Part shown: one piece after another, positions 24,377 to 33,308 of the stretch
Layout: each line of letters opens with the position of its first letter
How positions within the stretch are numbered: the first letter of the stretch is position 1
Assembly (NCBI GenBank): GCA_016711045.1
Contig: JADJTT010000006.1
Span: 62,001 to 126,000 of the forward strand
From: Saprospirales bacterium
GTDB taxonomy: Bacteria > Bacteroidota > Bacteroidia > Chitinophagales > Saprospiraceae
Direction: 5' to 3'
Length of the DNA: 64,000 nt
The notes under the pieces: model-generated
What the model saw: only the letters and a program-made list of their open reading frames with translations
Told to the model about the DNA's origin: nothing
Database searches by the model: none
Made by a program: the position numbers and the translations under genes

Positions 24377-25099
24377 ATGAGTGATTTCTCCGACCATATT
24401 GTAAATCAGCGATTTAAAACGGTGTTCGAAGAACTGGAGCGCCGGCGCATGATCAAAGGCAAATCAGACATCGCCAAAAGTCTGGGCACCTATAATCACG
24501 TGGTAAACAGCATTTTAAAAGGACAACGCAACGTGACGGTCGATCAGTTGTCGAAGATGTTCCAGATATATGAAGTGAATGCCAACTACCTGTTCGGCCT
24601 GAGCGAAGACCTCTTCCTACCCTCGGCTAAAGTGCTGGAAAACCTGCCTACCCGCTCCCTGCAGGATCGCCTCTTCACCGGACGGCAAAATATCACCATG
24701 GTACCCAGCAGGGCAATGGCAGGATACGCCATGGAATACCAGGATAAGGAATTTTTAGAGGGGTTTCAGAAGTTCACCATCCCCAACATGGAAGGCGGCG
24801 GACTTATCGCCTTTGAGATCAGTGGCGACAGTATGATGCCCACGATCACCAATGGCGATATCGTCGTGTGCGAACCCATGGAACGCGGCGAACCCCTGCG
24901 CGACAACCAGGTTTACGTCATCGTTACCGATGTAGTAGTGGCCAAACGCATCCAACAGGTCAAGGAAAATGACCGGATATCCCATCTGGCACTCATCTCC
25001 GATAATAGCGCGGTCTATAAACCCTATGAAGTAGATCTCGAGGAGATCCGGCAGATACTGAGAGTTAAGTGCCGGCTTACTTCGTATGCCATCAGTTGA
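24377..25099 (+). CDS. XRE-S24 LexA-like transcriptional repressor
   Basis: The N-terminal 75 residues contain a helix-turn-helix (SDIAKSLGTYNHVVNSILKG, QRNVTVDQLSKMFQIYEVN). The C-terminal half is a peptidase S24 domain: the cleavage Ala-Gly is in SRAMAGYAMEY (about residues 114-115), the nucleophile Ser in SGDSMMPT (about 151) and the general base Lys in VVVAKRI (about 189). All three elements needed for self-cleavage are present, so it may respond to a RecA-type signal as LexA or phage CI repressors do. No phage genes are near. The 125-bp divergent region before it is A/T-rich with repeated CAAATATTTTTCAAAC-like motifs, a likely operator area. Its target genes are unknown. Confidence 0.85.
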   Translation: MSDFSDHIVNQRFKTVFEELERRRMIKGKSDIAKSLGTYNHVVNSILKGQRNVTVDQLSKMFQIYEVNANYLFGLSEDLFLPSAKVLENLPTRSLQDRLFTGRQNITMVPSRAMAGYAMEYQDKEFLEGFQKFTIPNMEGGGLIAFEISGDSMMPTITNGDIVVCEPMERGEPLRDNQVYVIVTDVVVAKRIQQVKENDRISHLALISDNSAVYKPYEVDLEEIRQILRVKCRLTSYAIS

Positions 25100-25125
25100 T
25101 TTTTAGTGTTTAGTTTTTAATGTTC

Positions 25126-25161
25126 AATTTTCAGTTGAAATCTCCCCCTTAACTGAAAATT
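25126..25161. terminator. hairpin between convergent S24 and PhyH genes
   Basis: AATTTTCAGTT (25126-25136) and its exact complement (25151-25161) flank a 14-base loop. Further copies of the TTTTTAGT/ACTAAAAA-like motif on both sides extend the symmetry, making a bidirectional A/T-rich terminator plausible. Confidence 0.6.
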
Positions 25162-25173
25162 AAAAACTGAAAA

Positions 25174-26178
25174 TTAAAAACTCACCAACGCTGGTCGTTG
25201 AGAAATTTCATGATAACAAATTACCCCTTCGCAAAAGTAATGCGCCACCATGCTTCGCCGGGTACTCCCTTTTTGCATGATGGGGCTTCCTCCGTGGAGT
25301 AGATTGGCGTGCCAGATCAGCACATCGCCTTTTTGAGCGTAGAAATAAGCTTTTTGTAGCCCGTGTTTTTCGATAAGGGCTTCCATATAATCCTCATATT
25401 TTTTGTAGCTGTTTTCTCCCAGGCGCCAACGGGTGTTCCCCGAATTGTAGTCGAGGCAGGTGACGTAGGGCAGGCGGTGGCTGCCGGGGTAGTAAAACAG
25501 CGGCCCGTTGCCTGCATGCGTGTCTTCCAGCGCTGTCCAGCTGGCAATGAGATACCCAAGCGGCTCGGTGGTCATATGTATGAAGTCGGAATGGGCGCGT
25601 TGCTCGCTGCCTTCCAGAAATTGAATGGTCTGGAAAGGCACGACCGGACGGCCCATAATGAATGCCAACAAATCGGTCATGCGGGTATTGCGGAAATAGT
25701 GCCGGTCGATCAGTTCCGATTCCTCATGGGCATCCATGATCTTCTTTCGGGTATAGTTGAAGCCGGTGGCGCCGCTGTCGAGCAGCCTGTCGACCTCCCG
25801 GTTGAGGGCGTCAACCTCCCCTGGCGTGTAAAACCCCTTGAAGATCAGGTACCCTTCGCGCACGAATTGACGCAGTTGAGCCTGGGTTGCTGCATCAAAT
25901 CCGGCATAGCGCGGATCTGCCAGGAGGGCTGCCTCCGCATCCGGCCGGTCGAGCCAGGGGATGTCGGGGTTGGGCTCCTGAAAGTCGTGCCGGCCAATAG
26001 GACCAAAAATGCTTTTCTTCAACCCGTACTGCTGGTAAAGCGCCCTGTTTCTGTGCAATTTTTTTGCATGTAGGAAGTTATTCACTACATACACTATCTT
26101 TAGGCCTCTTAAAAATCCGGTGTATTTGCGAAAAAGCTTGGATAGAGAAAGCATATGCGTCAAGTCCTTTAATAACAT
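25174..26178 (-). CDS. phytanoyl-CoA dioxygenase (PhyH) family protein
   Basis: PhyH proteins are Fe(II)/2-oxoglutarate oxygenases that hydroxylate acyl-CoAs or varied small molecules. The 334-residue protein has VREGYLIFKGFYTPGEVD at the domain start, the metal-binding H-x-D in EQRAHSDFIHMT, the cosubstrate region WTALEDTHAGNGPLFYYPGS, the distal iron His in IWHANLLHGGSPI and an Arg in STRRSMVAHYF. The active site is therefore complete. The N-terminal 60 residues (KIVYVVNNFLHAKKLHRNRA) are an extension. Start ATG 26178, with an alternative at 26154. The gene is alone on its strand, and I cannot name the substrate. Confidence 0.87.
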   Translation of the reverse strand: MLLKDLTHMLSLSKLFRKYTGFLRGLKIVYVVNNFLHAKKLHRNRALYQQYGLKKSIFGPIGRHDFQEPNPDIPWLDRPDAEAALLADPRYAGFDAATQAQLRQFVREGYLIFKGFYTPGEVDALNREVDRLLDSGATGFNYTRKKIMDAHEESELIDRHYFRNTRMTDLLAFIMGRPVVPFQTIQFLEGSEQRAHSDFIHMTTEPLGYLIASWTALEDTHAGNGPLFYYPGSHRLPYVTCLDYNSGNTRWRLGENSYKKYEDYMEALIEKHGLQKAYFYAQKGDVLIWHANLLHGGSPIMQKGSTRRSMVAHYFCEGVICYHEISQRPALVSF

Positions 26179-26180
26179 AA

Positions 26181-26221
26181 ATTTATAAAGACCGTGGCCG
26201 CAGGGCGCGGTCTTTATAAAT
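26181..26221. repeat. palindrome in the divergent phyH-metF region
   Basis: ATTTATAAAGACCG (26181-26194) and its exact complement (26208-26221) surround a GC-rich 13-base loop. It starts 2 bases from the phyH start codon and lies 20 bases before the metF start. As in the hairpins at 22451 and 45275, the foot is A/T-rich and the top G/C-rich. Confidence 0.7.
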
Positions 26222-26240
26222 ATCTTCCTATAACTGAGCG

Positions 26241-27197
26241 ATGAAGGTAATAGAACATTTTGAGAATGCTAAGGGCCAAACCCTGATTTCCTTTGAGGTG
26301 CTGCCGCCGCTGAAAGGGGGGAGTATGAAAACAATTTTTGACACCCTCGATCCACTGCTGGAGTTTAAACCTCCGTTTATCGATGTGACCTACCACCGGC
26401 AGGAATTTCTGTACAAAATGCGGGACAGCGGCTATTATGAAAAGATCGCTATCCGCAAGCGGCCTGGAACGGTGGGAATCTGCGCTTCCATCATGCACCA
26501 CTATGGTATCGATGCGGTTCCGCACCTCATCTGTGGAGGCTTTACCAAGGAGGAGACGGAAAATGCCCTGATCGACCTCAATTTTCTCAATGTCAAGAAC
26601 GTATTGGTGCTTCGGGGCGACGCACGCCGCTTTGACGACCGCTTTGTGCCCGAGCCTGGAGGGCATGAGTATGCCGTAGACCTGGTGCGCCAGGTCGTGA
26701 GCATGAATAAAGGCAAGTACCTCGACCTCGATATCGAGAATGGCCTGAAGACCGACTTCTGTATCGGTATTGCCGGCTATCCCGAAAAACACTTTGAGGC
26801 GCCCAATATGCGATCGGATATTCAATTCACGCGGGAAAAGGTGGAGGCTGGGGCCCACTACATCGTCACCCAGATGTTTTTTGACAATTCGAAATACCTT
26901 GAATACGTGGATAGTTGCCGGGAAAACGGCATGGACGTACCCATTGTGGCAGGCTTGAAACCCCTGACCCGGAAAAGTCAGCTCAGCTCTCTGCCCCGGC
27001 ATTTTCATGTGGGGATCCCGGATGACCTGGCCCGGGCGGTAGAGAAGGCAACCAAACCCGAAGATGTGCGGGAGGTGGGTATCGAATGGTGCATCGCCCA
27101 ATCGAAAGAGCTCAAAGCAAAGGGCGTGCCCTGCTTGCATTACTATACAATGGGCGATACGGAAACCATTCGCCGTATTGTGAAAGAGGTCTTTTGA
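26241..27197 (+). CDS. metF: 5,10-methylenetetrahydrofolate reductase
   Basis: MetF reduces methylene-THF to methyl-THF for methionine synthesis, with FAD, in the cytoplasm. The 318-residue barrel shows ISFEVLPPLKGGSMKTIF at the start (catalytic Glu in FEVLPP), FIDVTYHR, MHHYGIDAVPHLICGGFTKE, NVLVLRGDARR (RGD loop that binds FAD), DFCIGIAGYPEKH, GAHYIVTQMFFDNSKYLEY and VPIVAGLKPLTRKSQL. The C-terminal block VREVGIEWCIAQSKELKA, with LHYYTMG, completes the family. Length is typical for bacterial MetF. It probably starts the rightward run with the M14 peptidase 23 bases downstream, though the functions are unrelated. Confidence 0.95.
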   Translation: MKVIEHFENAKGQTLISFEVLPPLKGGSMKTIFDTLDPLLEFKPPFIDVTYHRQEFLYKMRDSGYYEKIAIRKRPGTVGICASIMHHYGIDAVPHLICGGFTKEETENALIDLNFLNVKNVLVLRGDARRFDDRFVPEPGGHEYAVDLVRQVVSMNKGKYLDLDIENGLKTDFCIGIAGYPEKHFEAPNMRSDIQFTREKVEAGAHYIVTQMFFDNSKYLEYVDSCRENGMDVPIVAGLKPLTRKSQLSSLPRHFHVGIPDDLARAVEKATKPEDVREVGIEWCIAQSKELKAKGVPCLHYYTMGDTETIRRIVKEVF

Positions 27198-27219
27198 CGA
27201 AAATTAAATAAAGATCACC

Positions 27220-29739
27220 ATGCGATATTTTTCTTTGGCCCTGTTGGGCTTGTTGCTGACGATCAGCACCCTCGGGGCACAAGGTTCGCTGCTTTCTCCC
27301 GGCGAATTCCTGCCGCATCCCTACGCACAACAATTCACGCCACACCATGTATTGGTGGACTATGTGGAGTACGTTGCCCGGGAGAGTGCGCGGGTGAAGC
27401 TGATCACCTATGGGTATACCAATGAAGACCGCCCTTTGGTGCTGGCCTTTATTTCTACTCCTGCCAACCTGGCCCGGATGGAAACCATTCGCCAGGACCA
27501 CCTGAAAGCAGCCGGATTCCAGCAGGGAGAACCGACGTCGGACGAACCTGTGGCTATCGTGTGGCTCAGCTTCGGCGTGCACGGCAATGAAGCCGGCGCT
27601 TCGGAGAGCTCCATGTCCGTATTACATGCCCTGGCCGATCCGTCCAATACCCAAACCGGACAATACCTCGAAAATACCCTGGTCATCTTCGACCCTTGTA
27701 TCAATCCCGACGGGTACAACCGGTATACCAACTGGTACCGGCAGGTAGCGCCGCTGGAAGCAGATCCGCTGAGCTTTACCCGGGAGCACCAGGAGCCATG
27801 GCCGGGAGGCCGGGTAAACCACTATATGTTCGACCTCAACCGCGACTGGGCATGGGGTACACAGGTGGAAACCCGGCAGCGCCTGATCCAATATCAGCGT
27901 TGGCTGCCGCATATCCATGTCGATTTTCACGAACAATTTCCAGATAATCCCTATTATTTCGCCCCCGCAGCCGAACCGTTTCACCCGGCTATTACGCAGT
28001 GGCAGCGCGATTTCCAGGCAGAGGTCGGAAAAAATAACGCCCGCTATTTCGACCGGGAAGGATGGTTGTATTTTACCAGGGAGCAGTTCGATCTCTTTTA
28101 TCCGAGTTATGGCGATACGTACCCCACTTTTACAGGGGCTATTGGTATGACCTATGAACAGGCCGGTCACGGTATTTCCGGCCGGGCAATCGAAATGGAG
28201 AACGGCGACACCCTTACCCTGGCCGACCGCGTGACACACCACACGACTACTGCCCTGGCAACCATAGAAACGGCCTCGAAGAATGCGTCCGCCCTCAACC
28301 GGCAGTTCAACGCTTTTTACGACCGCGCTCGGAATCAACCTGCCGGGACCTACAAAACCTTCGTCATTCCCCATACCAATCATCCCGATCAGCTGGCTGC
28401 CTTCACCCGGTTTCTGGACATGCACCAGATCCGGTATGGAAAGGCGGGTAAAAAACATACTTCGGAAGGATATGATTACCAAACCGGAACAACCCACCCG
28501 GTCACGGTAGCTCCCGAAGACCTGCTCGTCTCGGCCTACCAGCCGGCAGGTACGCTGGCTCAGGTCCTGTTGGAACCCTCTGCCGCGATCTCCGATTCGC
28601 TGACCTACGATATTACGGCCTGGTCGATAATCCATTCTTTCGGGTTCGAGGCCTATGGCCTTACCGCCCGCCTCGACCCTGCTGCACCATGGCAGGCTGC
28701 TCCGTATGTGGAGCCCGAATGGCCAAAGGCTGCACCCTATGCCTTTTTATTGCCGTGGACTTCCCTCGAGGACGCCCGGTTTTTGGGGGCGTTGCTGCGC
28801 GAAAACATCCAGGTTCGGGTGGCTACCAAGCCCTTTCGAATCGAAGGACGCAACTTTGAAAGAGGGACCCTGATGATCACCCGTGCCGACAACCGGAAAT
28901 GGCCGGGTTATGAGGCCCGGGTAGAAAGCCTGGCAATCGAACTCCAGCGCGACCTCGTGCCGGTTTCTTCCGGATTGGTGGAATTAGGGTTCGACTTCGG
29001 GTCGGAGGCGATGCAACTGCTGCGTGCTCCCCGCATTGCATTGCTGAGCGGAGAGCCCGTGGAGCCGGGATCATTCGGCGCAACCTGGTATTTCTTTGAA
29101 CAGGTGCTGCACTACCCCGTTTCCATTATCGATGCCGCATCCTTCCGGCCTTCCAGATTGGAGAATTTTGATGTGCTCCTCCTGCCCAATGGCAATTATT
29201 CCTGGGACGATTCCGTCAAGTCGAAATTGGCTGAATGGATTCGGTCGGGGGGGCAGGTCATTGCTACGGGAAATGCATTGCGCTGGCTTCAGGGCATGGA
29301 TGGCGTAAATCTCGTGGCTAAAGAGTCGCCCTATGGCGATGAAATCCCGGAAGGAGATCAGGTTCCACTCCGCTATGAAGACCGTGGGCGGAACTGGGCG
29401 TCTTCCTCCATTCCCGGCGCCCTGGTCCAGGCCGTGATCGATAATTCTCACCCGATCGGGTTTGGTTTTTCGGATCGCTATTTTTCCTTAAAAACAACGA
29501 CACAGGCATATGCTTATCTGGATAAAGGGTGGAATGTGGCCTATCTGAAGGAAGACCCCCTTACGTTGGGTTTTGTCGGTTCGGAAGCAAAGAAAAAAAT
29601 AGAAAACACCCTCGTACTTGGAACGGAACGAGTGGGGAGAGGAGCGGTAGTGTATCTGGTTGACGACCCGCTGTTCCGGGCTTTCTGGAAGGACGGTCAA
29701 TTACTTTTTGCCAATGCGCTCTTCTTCGGAAGATTGTAA
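27220..29739 (+). CDS. secreted M14-family zinc carboxypeptidase
   Basis: A signal peptide (LALLGLLLTISTLGAQG) leads to a zinc carboxypeptidase domain. The first zinc ligands are H and E of SFGVHGNEAGASESS (about residues 126-129), the substrate block is DPCINPDGYNRYTNWYRQV, the third ligand is His in IHVDFHEQFPD, and the catalytic Glu is in IGMTYEQAGHG. These fit the large M14 proteins of Bacteroidota. The C-terminal half (from about 370) includes a domain with RIALLSGEPVEPGSFGATWY and IDAASFRPSRLENFDVLLLP, resembling a class I glutamine amidotransferase-like fold used as an accessory. Total 839 residues. It should act in the periplasm or outside the cell on peptides. No T9SS sorting tail is evident. 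Confidence 0.9.
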   Translation: MRYFSLALLGLLLTISTLGAQGSLLSPGEFLPHPYAQQFTPHHVLVDYVEYVARESARVKLITYGYTNEDRPLVLAFISTPANLARMETIRQDHLKAAGFQQGEPTSDEPVAIVWLSFGVHGNEAGASESSMSVLHALADPSNTQTGQYLENTLVIFDPCINPDGYNRYTNWYRQVAPLEADPLSFTREHQEPWPGGRVNHYMFDLNRDWAWGTQVETRQRLIQYQRWLPHIHVDFHEQFPDNPYYFAPAAEPFHPAITQWQRDFQAEVGKNNARYFDREGWLYFTREQFDLFYPSYGDTYPTFTGAIGMTYEQAGHGISGRAIEMENGDTLTLADRVTHHTTTALATIETASKNASALNRQFNAFYDRARNQPAGTYKTFVIPHTNHPDQLAAFTRFLDMHQIRYGKAGKKHTSEGYDYQTGTTHPVTVAPEDLLVSAYQPAGTLAQVLLEPSAAISDSLTYDITAWSIIHSFGFEAYGLTARLDPAAPWQAAPYVEPEWPKAAPYAFLLPWTSLEDARFLGALLRENIQVRVATKPFRIEGRNFERGTLMITRADNRKWPGYEARVESLAIELQRDLVPVSSGLVELGFDFGSEAMQLLRAPRIALLSGEPVEPGSFGATWYFFEQVLHYPVSIIDAASFRPSRLENFDVLLLPNGNYSWDDSVKSKLAEWIRSGGQVIATGNALRWLQGMDGVNLVAKESPYGDEIPEGDQVPLRYEDRGRNWASSSIPGALVQAVIDNSHPIGFGFSDRYFSLKTTTQAYAYLDKGWNVAYLKEDPLTLGFVGSEAKKKIENTLVLGTERVGRGAVVYLVDDPLFRAFWKDGQLLFANALFFGRL

Positions 29740-29798
29740 TCTGCCCGGAATTGGTTACTTTTAACGGCTTTTTCTCTTCATGCTGATTCTTTGTTCCA

Positions 29799-31064
29799 AT
29801 GATCAACGCTAACGACCCTTCGCTCAAATCCTGGATCGAGGTTCCTTCGGGAAGTGATTTTCCTATTCAAAACCTCCCTTTGGGGATATTTCGCACCGCG
29901 AGCAACCCCGCTCCCCGCATGTGTGCGGCCATTGGGAATTTTGTGATAGACCTCCCCGTGTTGAACTATATGTCCGTCTTCGATGAGTTGGATTTTCCTC
30001 CCGATGTGTTTGTGCAATCTTCGATCAACAGCTTCATGGCGCAGGGAAAGGAGAAGACCCGCCGGTTTCGCAACCGCCTGGCCGAGTTGTTGCACGAGGG
30101 AAATGAAGAGATCCGGGAGAATGCCTGGCATTTTCTGCACCCGATGGAGAAAGTGGAGTTGCTGATGCCAATCGAAGTGGGCGACTATACCGATTTTTAT
30201 TCCAGTATTGAGCACGCCACCAATGTGGGCACGATGTTTCGCGACCCCAACAACGCGTTGTTGCCCAACTGGCGGCATTTACCGGTGGGTTACCACGGGC
30301 GGGCTTCTTCAATCGTCGTATCGGGTACCCCGGTGCGCCGGCCGATGGGGCAGACCCGTCCAAATGACGAGGACCCACCTGTGTTCGGGCCTTCCCGCCA
30401 GCTCGATTTTGAGCTGGAAATGGCATTTGTCGTAGGGCAACCTACTCAGATGGGGCAGTCTATCCCCATGAAAGAAGCAGAAGACTATATTTTTGGGATG
30501 ATGCTCTTCAATGACTGGTCGGCGCGCGATATTCAGAAATGGGAGTATGTGCCGCTGGGCCCTTTCCTGGGGAAAAACTTCGCTTCTACCGTTTCTCCCT
30601 GGGTCGTAACGCTCGATGCGCTCGAGCCTTTCCGGGTGACAGGGCCTGCGCAGGAGCCGCCGCCGCTTCCCTACCTGCATTTTCAAGAAAAAAAGAACTA
30701 CGACATCCAACTGGAAGTAGCTATACGCACCGAAGGCGGTGCGGAGAAAACCGTCTCCCATTCGAATTTCAAATACATGTATTGGAACATGTGCCAGCAG
30801 TTGGTACACCACACTGTTAACGGATGCAACGTGCGGGTAGGCGACCTCTGTGCCTCCGGTACGATCAGCGGCCCTACGCCCGACTCCTACGGTTCCATGC
30901 TGGAACTGGCCTGGAAAGGTACCCGTCCGATCGAAATGCCGGACGGAAGCAGGCGCACCTTTATTCAGGACGGCGATTCGGTCATCCTGCGAGGATGGGC
31001 CGAAAAAGAGGGCTTGCGGATCGGGTTTGGGGAGGCAACAGGGCGGGTTTTGCCGGCGTTATAG
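29799..31064 (+). CDS. fahA: fumarylacetoacetase
   Basis: FahA splits 4-fumarylacetoacetate into fumarate and acetoacetate, the last step of tyrosine breakdown. The 421-residue protein has the SH3-like N-terminal domain (FPIQNLPLGIFRT, AIGNFVIDLP) and the hydrolase domain with DYTDFYSSIEHATNVGTMFR (metal Asp and catalytic His), LPVGYHGRASSIVVSGTPVR, LDFELEMAFVVG, MLFNDWSARDIQKWEYVPLG and NFASTVSPWVVTLDAL. Length matches the eukaryote-like FAH family. No other tyrosine-degradation gene (hppD, hmgA) is within the window. dacB follows after 17 bases. Confidence 0.95.
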   Translation: MINANDPSLKSWIEVPSGSDFPIQNLPLGIFRTASNPAPRMCAAIGNFVIDLPVLNYMSVFDELDFPPDVFVQSSINSFMAQGKEKTRRFRNRLAELLHEGNEEIRENAWHFLHPMEKVELLMPIEVGDYTDFYSSIEHATNVGTMFRDPNNALLPNWRHLPVGYHGRASSIVVSGTPVRRPMGQTRPNDEDPPVFGPSRQLDFELEMAFVVGQPTQMGQSIPMKEAEDYIFGMMLFNDWSARDIQKWEYVPLGPFLGKNFASTVSPWVVTLDALEPFRVTGPAQEPPPLPYLHFQEKKNYDIQLEVAIRTEGGAEKTVSHSNFKYMYWNMCQQLVHHTVNGCNVRVGDLCASGTISGPTPDSYGSMLELAWKGTRPIEMPDGSRRTFIQDGDSVILRGWAEKEGLRIGFGEATGRVLPAL

Positions 31065-31081
31065 CATGTAGCCGTTCCATT

Positions 31082-32533
31082 ATGAAAAGAATACTCTTTT
31101 GGTGGGTTTGTATGTTTGGACTGCTCTCCGGGGCGCAGGCACAAAACCCGTTGCAGACCGCTATCCATGTCTGGGTAGCAGACCAGGATCTTCAGCAGGC
31201 GAAGATCAGCATGGCCATCATCGATGCCGACACGCGTCAACTGGTGGCTAGTTGGGACCCTCACGCGCTCCTTACCCCTGCTTCCTCGCTCAAGGTGCTT
31301 ACTACCTCTACGGCATTGGTTACCCTCGGTGCCGACTACCGCTTCAAGACCGAATTGCAATATGACGGGACGATCGACGCGAATGGCATTTTGCGCGGTA
31401 ATCTGTACATCAAAGGGTATGGCGACCCTGTACTGGGATCCGACCAAATGGAAGGGACCGATAACCTGGATGGGGTTATGCAGGCTTTTCAGCAGGCAGT
31501 GAAGGAGGCGGGTATCCGGCAAATTACCGGCAGGGTAGTAGGAGATGCCTCCTTTTATTCAGGAGAACCGGTGCCGGCCAGCTGGAAGGAAGAGGATGCC
31601 GGCAATTACTACGGGGCCGGGGCCTGGGCATTGAATATCCACGAAAATTTCTACTATCTCCCCTTTAAACAGAGTGCGAAGCTAAACGGGGAGCCCAGGG
31701 CGTTGGATCCGTACCCACCTGTCCCGGAGATCACTTTTCTCAGCGAGGTGCGTTCGGGCGCCAGTGGGTCGGGCGACAATGCGTATATCTACGGCGGCCC
31801 CTACGATTATAACTGCCCGGTAAAAGGAACCATCCCGTTGGGCAGCGGGATTTTCAAGATCAAGGGAGCCGTGCCCGATCCGCCGCTGATGGCGGCACAG
31901 ATATTGAGCAAGACACTGGGCATGGGAGGGGTCGAGGTGGTCCAGGCGCCTGTGTCTAAAAAAGAAGCCGGAGGTCCAGGCCGGAAGGTGATCTATACGC
32001 ACTATTCTCCCAGCCTGCAAAAAATTGTGGAGCGAGCCAATCAGGAAAGCGTAAACCTGTACTGTGAAGCATTGTTGCTTGCCATTGGCATGAAGCAATA
32101 CGGAGAAGGAAGCCGCGGAGCCGGGCTGCAAGCTATAAAAGCGTTTTGGGTTGACCGGGGTATCTCCCTCGACGGCAATGCGCTGATCGATGGTAGCGGC
32201 TTGTCGGTAGACAACCGCGTAAGCAGTTATCAACTGGCGCAGATTATCCGCAAGATTTATGCCGACCCTCAGTTATGGCCGTTATTCGGGGCTTCTCTTC
32301 CTGTGGCCGGAAAATCAGGCACCCTGAGTGATATGCTGAAGGGCACGGCTGCAGAAGGGCGAATCCAGGCCAAAAGCGGCTCGATGAAGTCGGTCCGTTC
32401 TTATACCGGGATCGTGCACACCAAGAGCGGCCGGTCGCTGGCGTTTTGCATGATCGCCAATGATTTTTCCTGTTCCAGTTATGCCATGCGAAAAAAGATG
32501 GAACAACTCCTGCTCCGAATGGTCCAGGAATAA
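31082..32533 (+). CDS. dacB: D-alanyl-D-alanine carboxypeptidase/endopeptidase, PBP4 type
   Basis: This S13-family penicillin-binding protein trims peptide cross-links of peptidoglycan in the periplasm. ATG 31082 begins a signal peptide (FWWVCMFGLLSGAQAQ). Active-site motifs are in order: SxxK as TPASSLKVLTT (Ser near residue 68, Lys 71), SxN as NQESVNLYCEALL, and KSG as VAGKSGTLSDML. Between the first two lies the large insert domain typical of PBP4, with VVGDASFYSGEPVPASW and YYGAGAWALNIHENFYYLP. About 483 residues, as expected. The frame is open upstream to 30824 inside fahA, but only the start at 31082 makes sense. Confidence 0.93.
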   Translation: MKRILFWWVCMFGLLSGAQAQNPLQTAIHVWVADQDLQQAKISMAIIDADTRQLVASWDPHALLTPASSLKVLTTSTALVTLGADYRFKTELQYDGTIDANGILRGNLYIKGYGDPVLGSDQMEGTDNLDGVMQAFQQAVKEAGIRQITGRVVGDASFYSGEPVPASWKEEDAGNYYGAGAWALNIHENFYYLPFKQSAKLNGEPRALDPYPPVPEITFLSEVRSGASGSGDNAYIYGGPYDYNCPVKGTIPLGSGIFKIKGAVPDPPLMAAQILSKTLGMGGVEVVQAPVSKKEAGGPGRKVIYTHYSPSLQKIVERANQESVNLYCEALLLAIGMKQYGEGSRGAGLQAIKAFWVDRGISLDGNALIDGSGLSVDNRVSSYQLAQIIRKIYADPQLWPLFGASLPVAGKSGTLSDMLKGTAAEGRIQAKSGSMKSVRSYTGIVHTKSGRSLAFCMIANDFSCSSYAMRKKMEQLLLRMVQE

Positions 32534-32554
32534 CCTTCGCCGTTCGTTTTTCAT

Positions 32555-32562
32555 TAACTTTG
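32555..32562 (+). promoter_or_regulatory. possible -7 promoter box before the methyltransferase gene
   Basis: TAACTTTG matches TAnnTTTG and lies 19 bases upstream of the ATG at 32582, a typical spacing. A -33 TTTG is not clearly present. Confidence 0.45.
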
Positions 32563-32581
32563 TACAAACTGTCCCCCACGC

Positions 32582-33298
32582 ATGAATACATCTACCGTTG
32601 CTTTTTTATTGCTCTTGCTCACCGGAATTTGGGCCTGCGGGAATTCCTCCAATCAGGCGACTCAGGAAAAGGACCCCTTTTCAGATCCCAGTCTCAGCAC
32701 AGAAATACCTTCGCCCGGAGAGGAGAGCTCTTTTGAGGAGCGATTGGCTGCATATGAGAGTAAGGATCGCGTTTTTTGGCAAAAGCCGGACCTGGTGATA
32801 GACCTGCTTGGAGACCTTTCGGAGAAAACCGTGGCCGATATCGGCGCCGGATCCGGGTATTTTGCCCGCCGGATGGCCTACAAGGCCAAGCACGTGATCG
32901 CAATCGACATCAACGAACAATTTATCGAGTTTATGGATAGCATCAAACTCGTGGAATTGCCGACCGAAATACAGGATCGCTTTGAAACCCGACTCGCCAC
33001 TCCCCGGGATTCGAAATTGAGCAACGGAGAAGCAGATGTCGTAATTTTTGTGAATACCTATATCTATATACCCAACCGGGTGGAATACCTGTCCCGGCTT
33101 AAGGAAGGTGTGAAGCCCGGCGGAAAGATCGTGATCGTCGATTTTAAGAAAAAACGGATGCCGATCGAGAACCCACCGGATGAATTGAGACTCCCGCTGC
33201 ATCAGGTAGAAAACGAATTGGAAGAGGCCGGCTATCGTTGGCTGGCTTCGGATGATACCTCGCTGAATTACCAATACATTGTGATCGGCGAGCGGTAA
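32582..33298 (+). CDS. SAM-dependent methyltransferase with lipoprotein signal
   Basis: The first 19 residues (VAFLLLLLTGIWAC) form a clean lipoprotein signal with Cys near residue 19, followed by a Ser/Asn/Gln-rich tether. After the tether comes a class I methyltransferase: motif I VADIGAGSGYFARRM (near residue 84), acidic strand HVIAIDINEQFIEFM, motif IV ADVVIFVNTYIYI and post-motif LKEGVKPGGKIVIVDFKKK. The enzyme fold looks complete. The oddity is location: the signal would send it out of the cytoplasm, where SAM is not normally available. Alternative: a shorter start giving a cytoplasmic form, but no good internal ATG is seen before motif I. The P-type ATPase gene follows after 10 bases. 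Confidence 0.8.
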   Translation: MNTSTVAFLLLLLTGIWACGNSSNQATQEKDPFSDPSLSTEIPSPGEESSFEERLAAYESKDRVFWQKPDLVIDLLGDLSEKTVADIGAGSGYFARRMAYKAKHVIAIDINEQFIEFMDSIKLVELPTEIQDRFETRLATPRDSKLSNGEADVVIFVNTYIYIPNRVEYLSRLKEGVKPGGKIVIVDFKKKRMPIENPPDELRLPLHQVENELEEAGYRWLASDDTSLNYQYIVIGER

Positions 33299-33308
33299 AT
33301 TACCCAGA

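Noticed and set aside
26214..27140. Minus-strand open frame of 308 codons opposite metF
   Set aside because: metF is unmistakable on the plus strand; the antisense frame has no motif.
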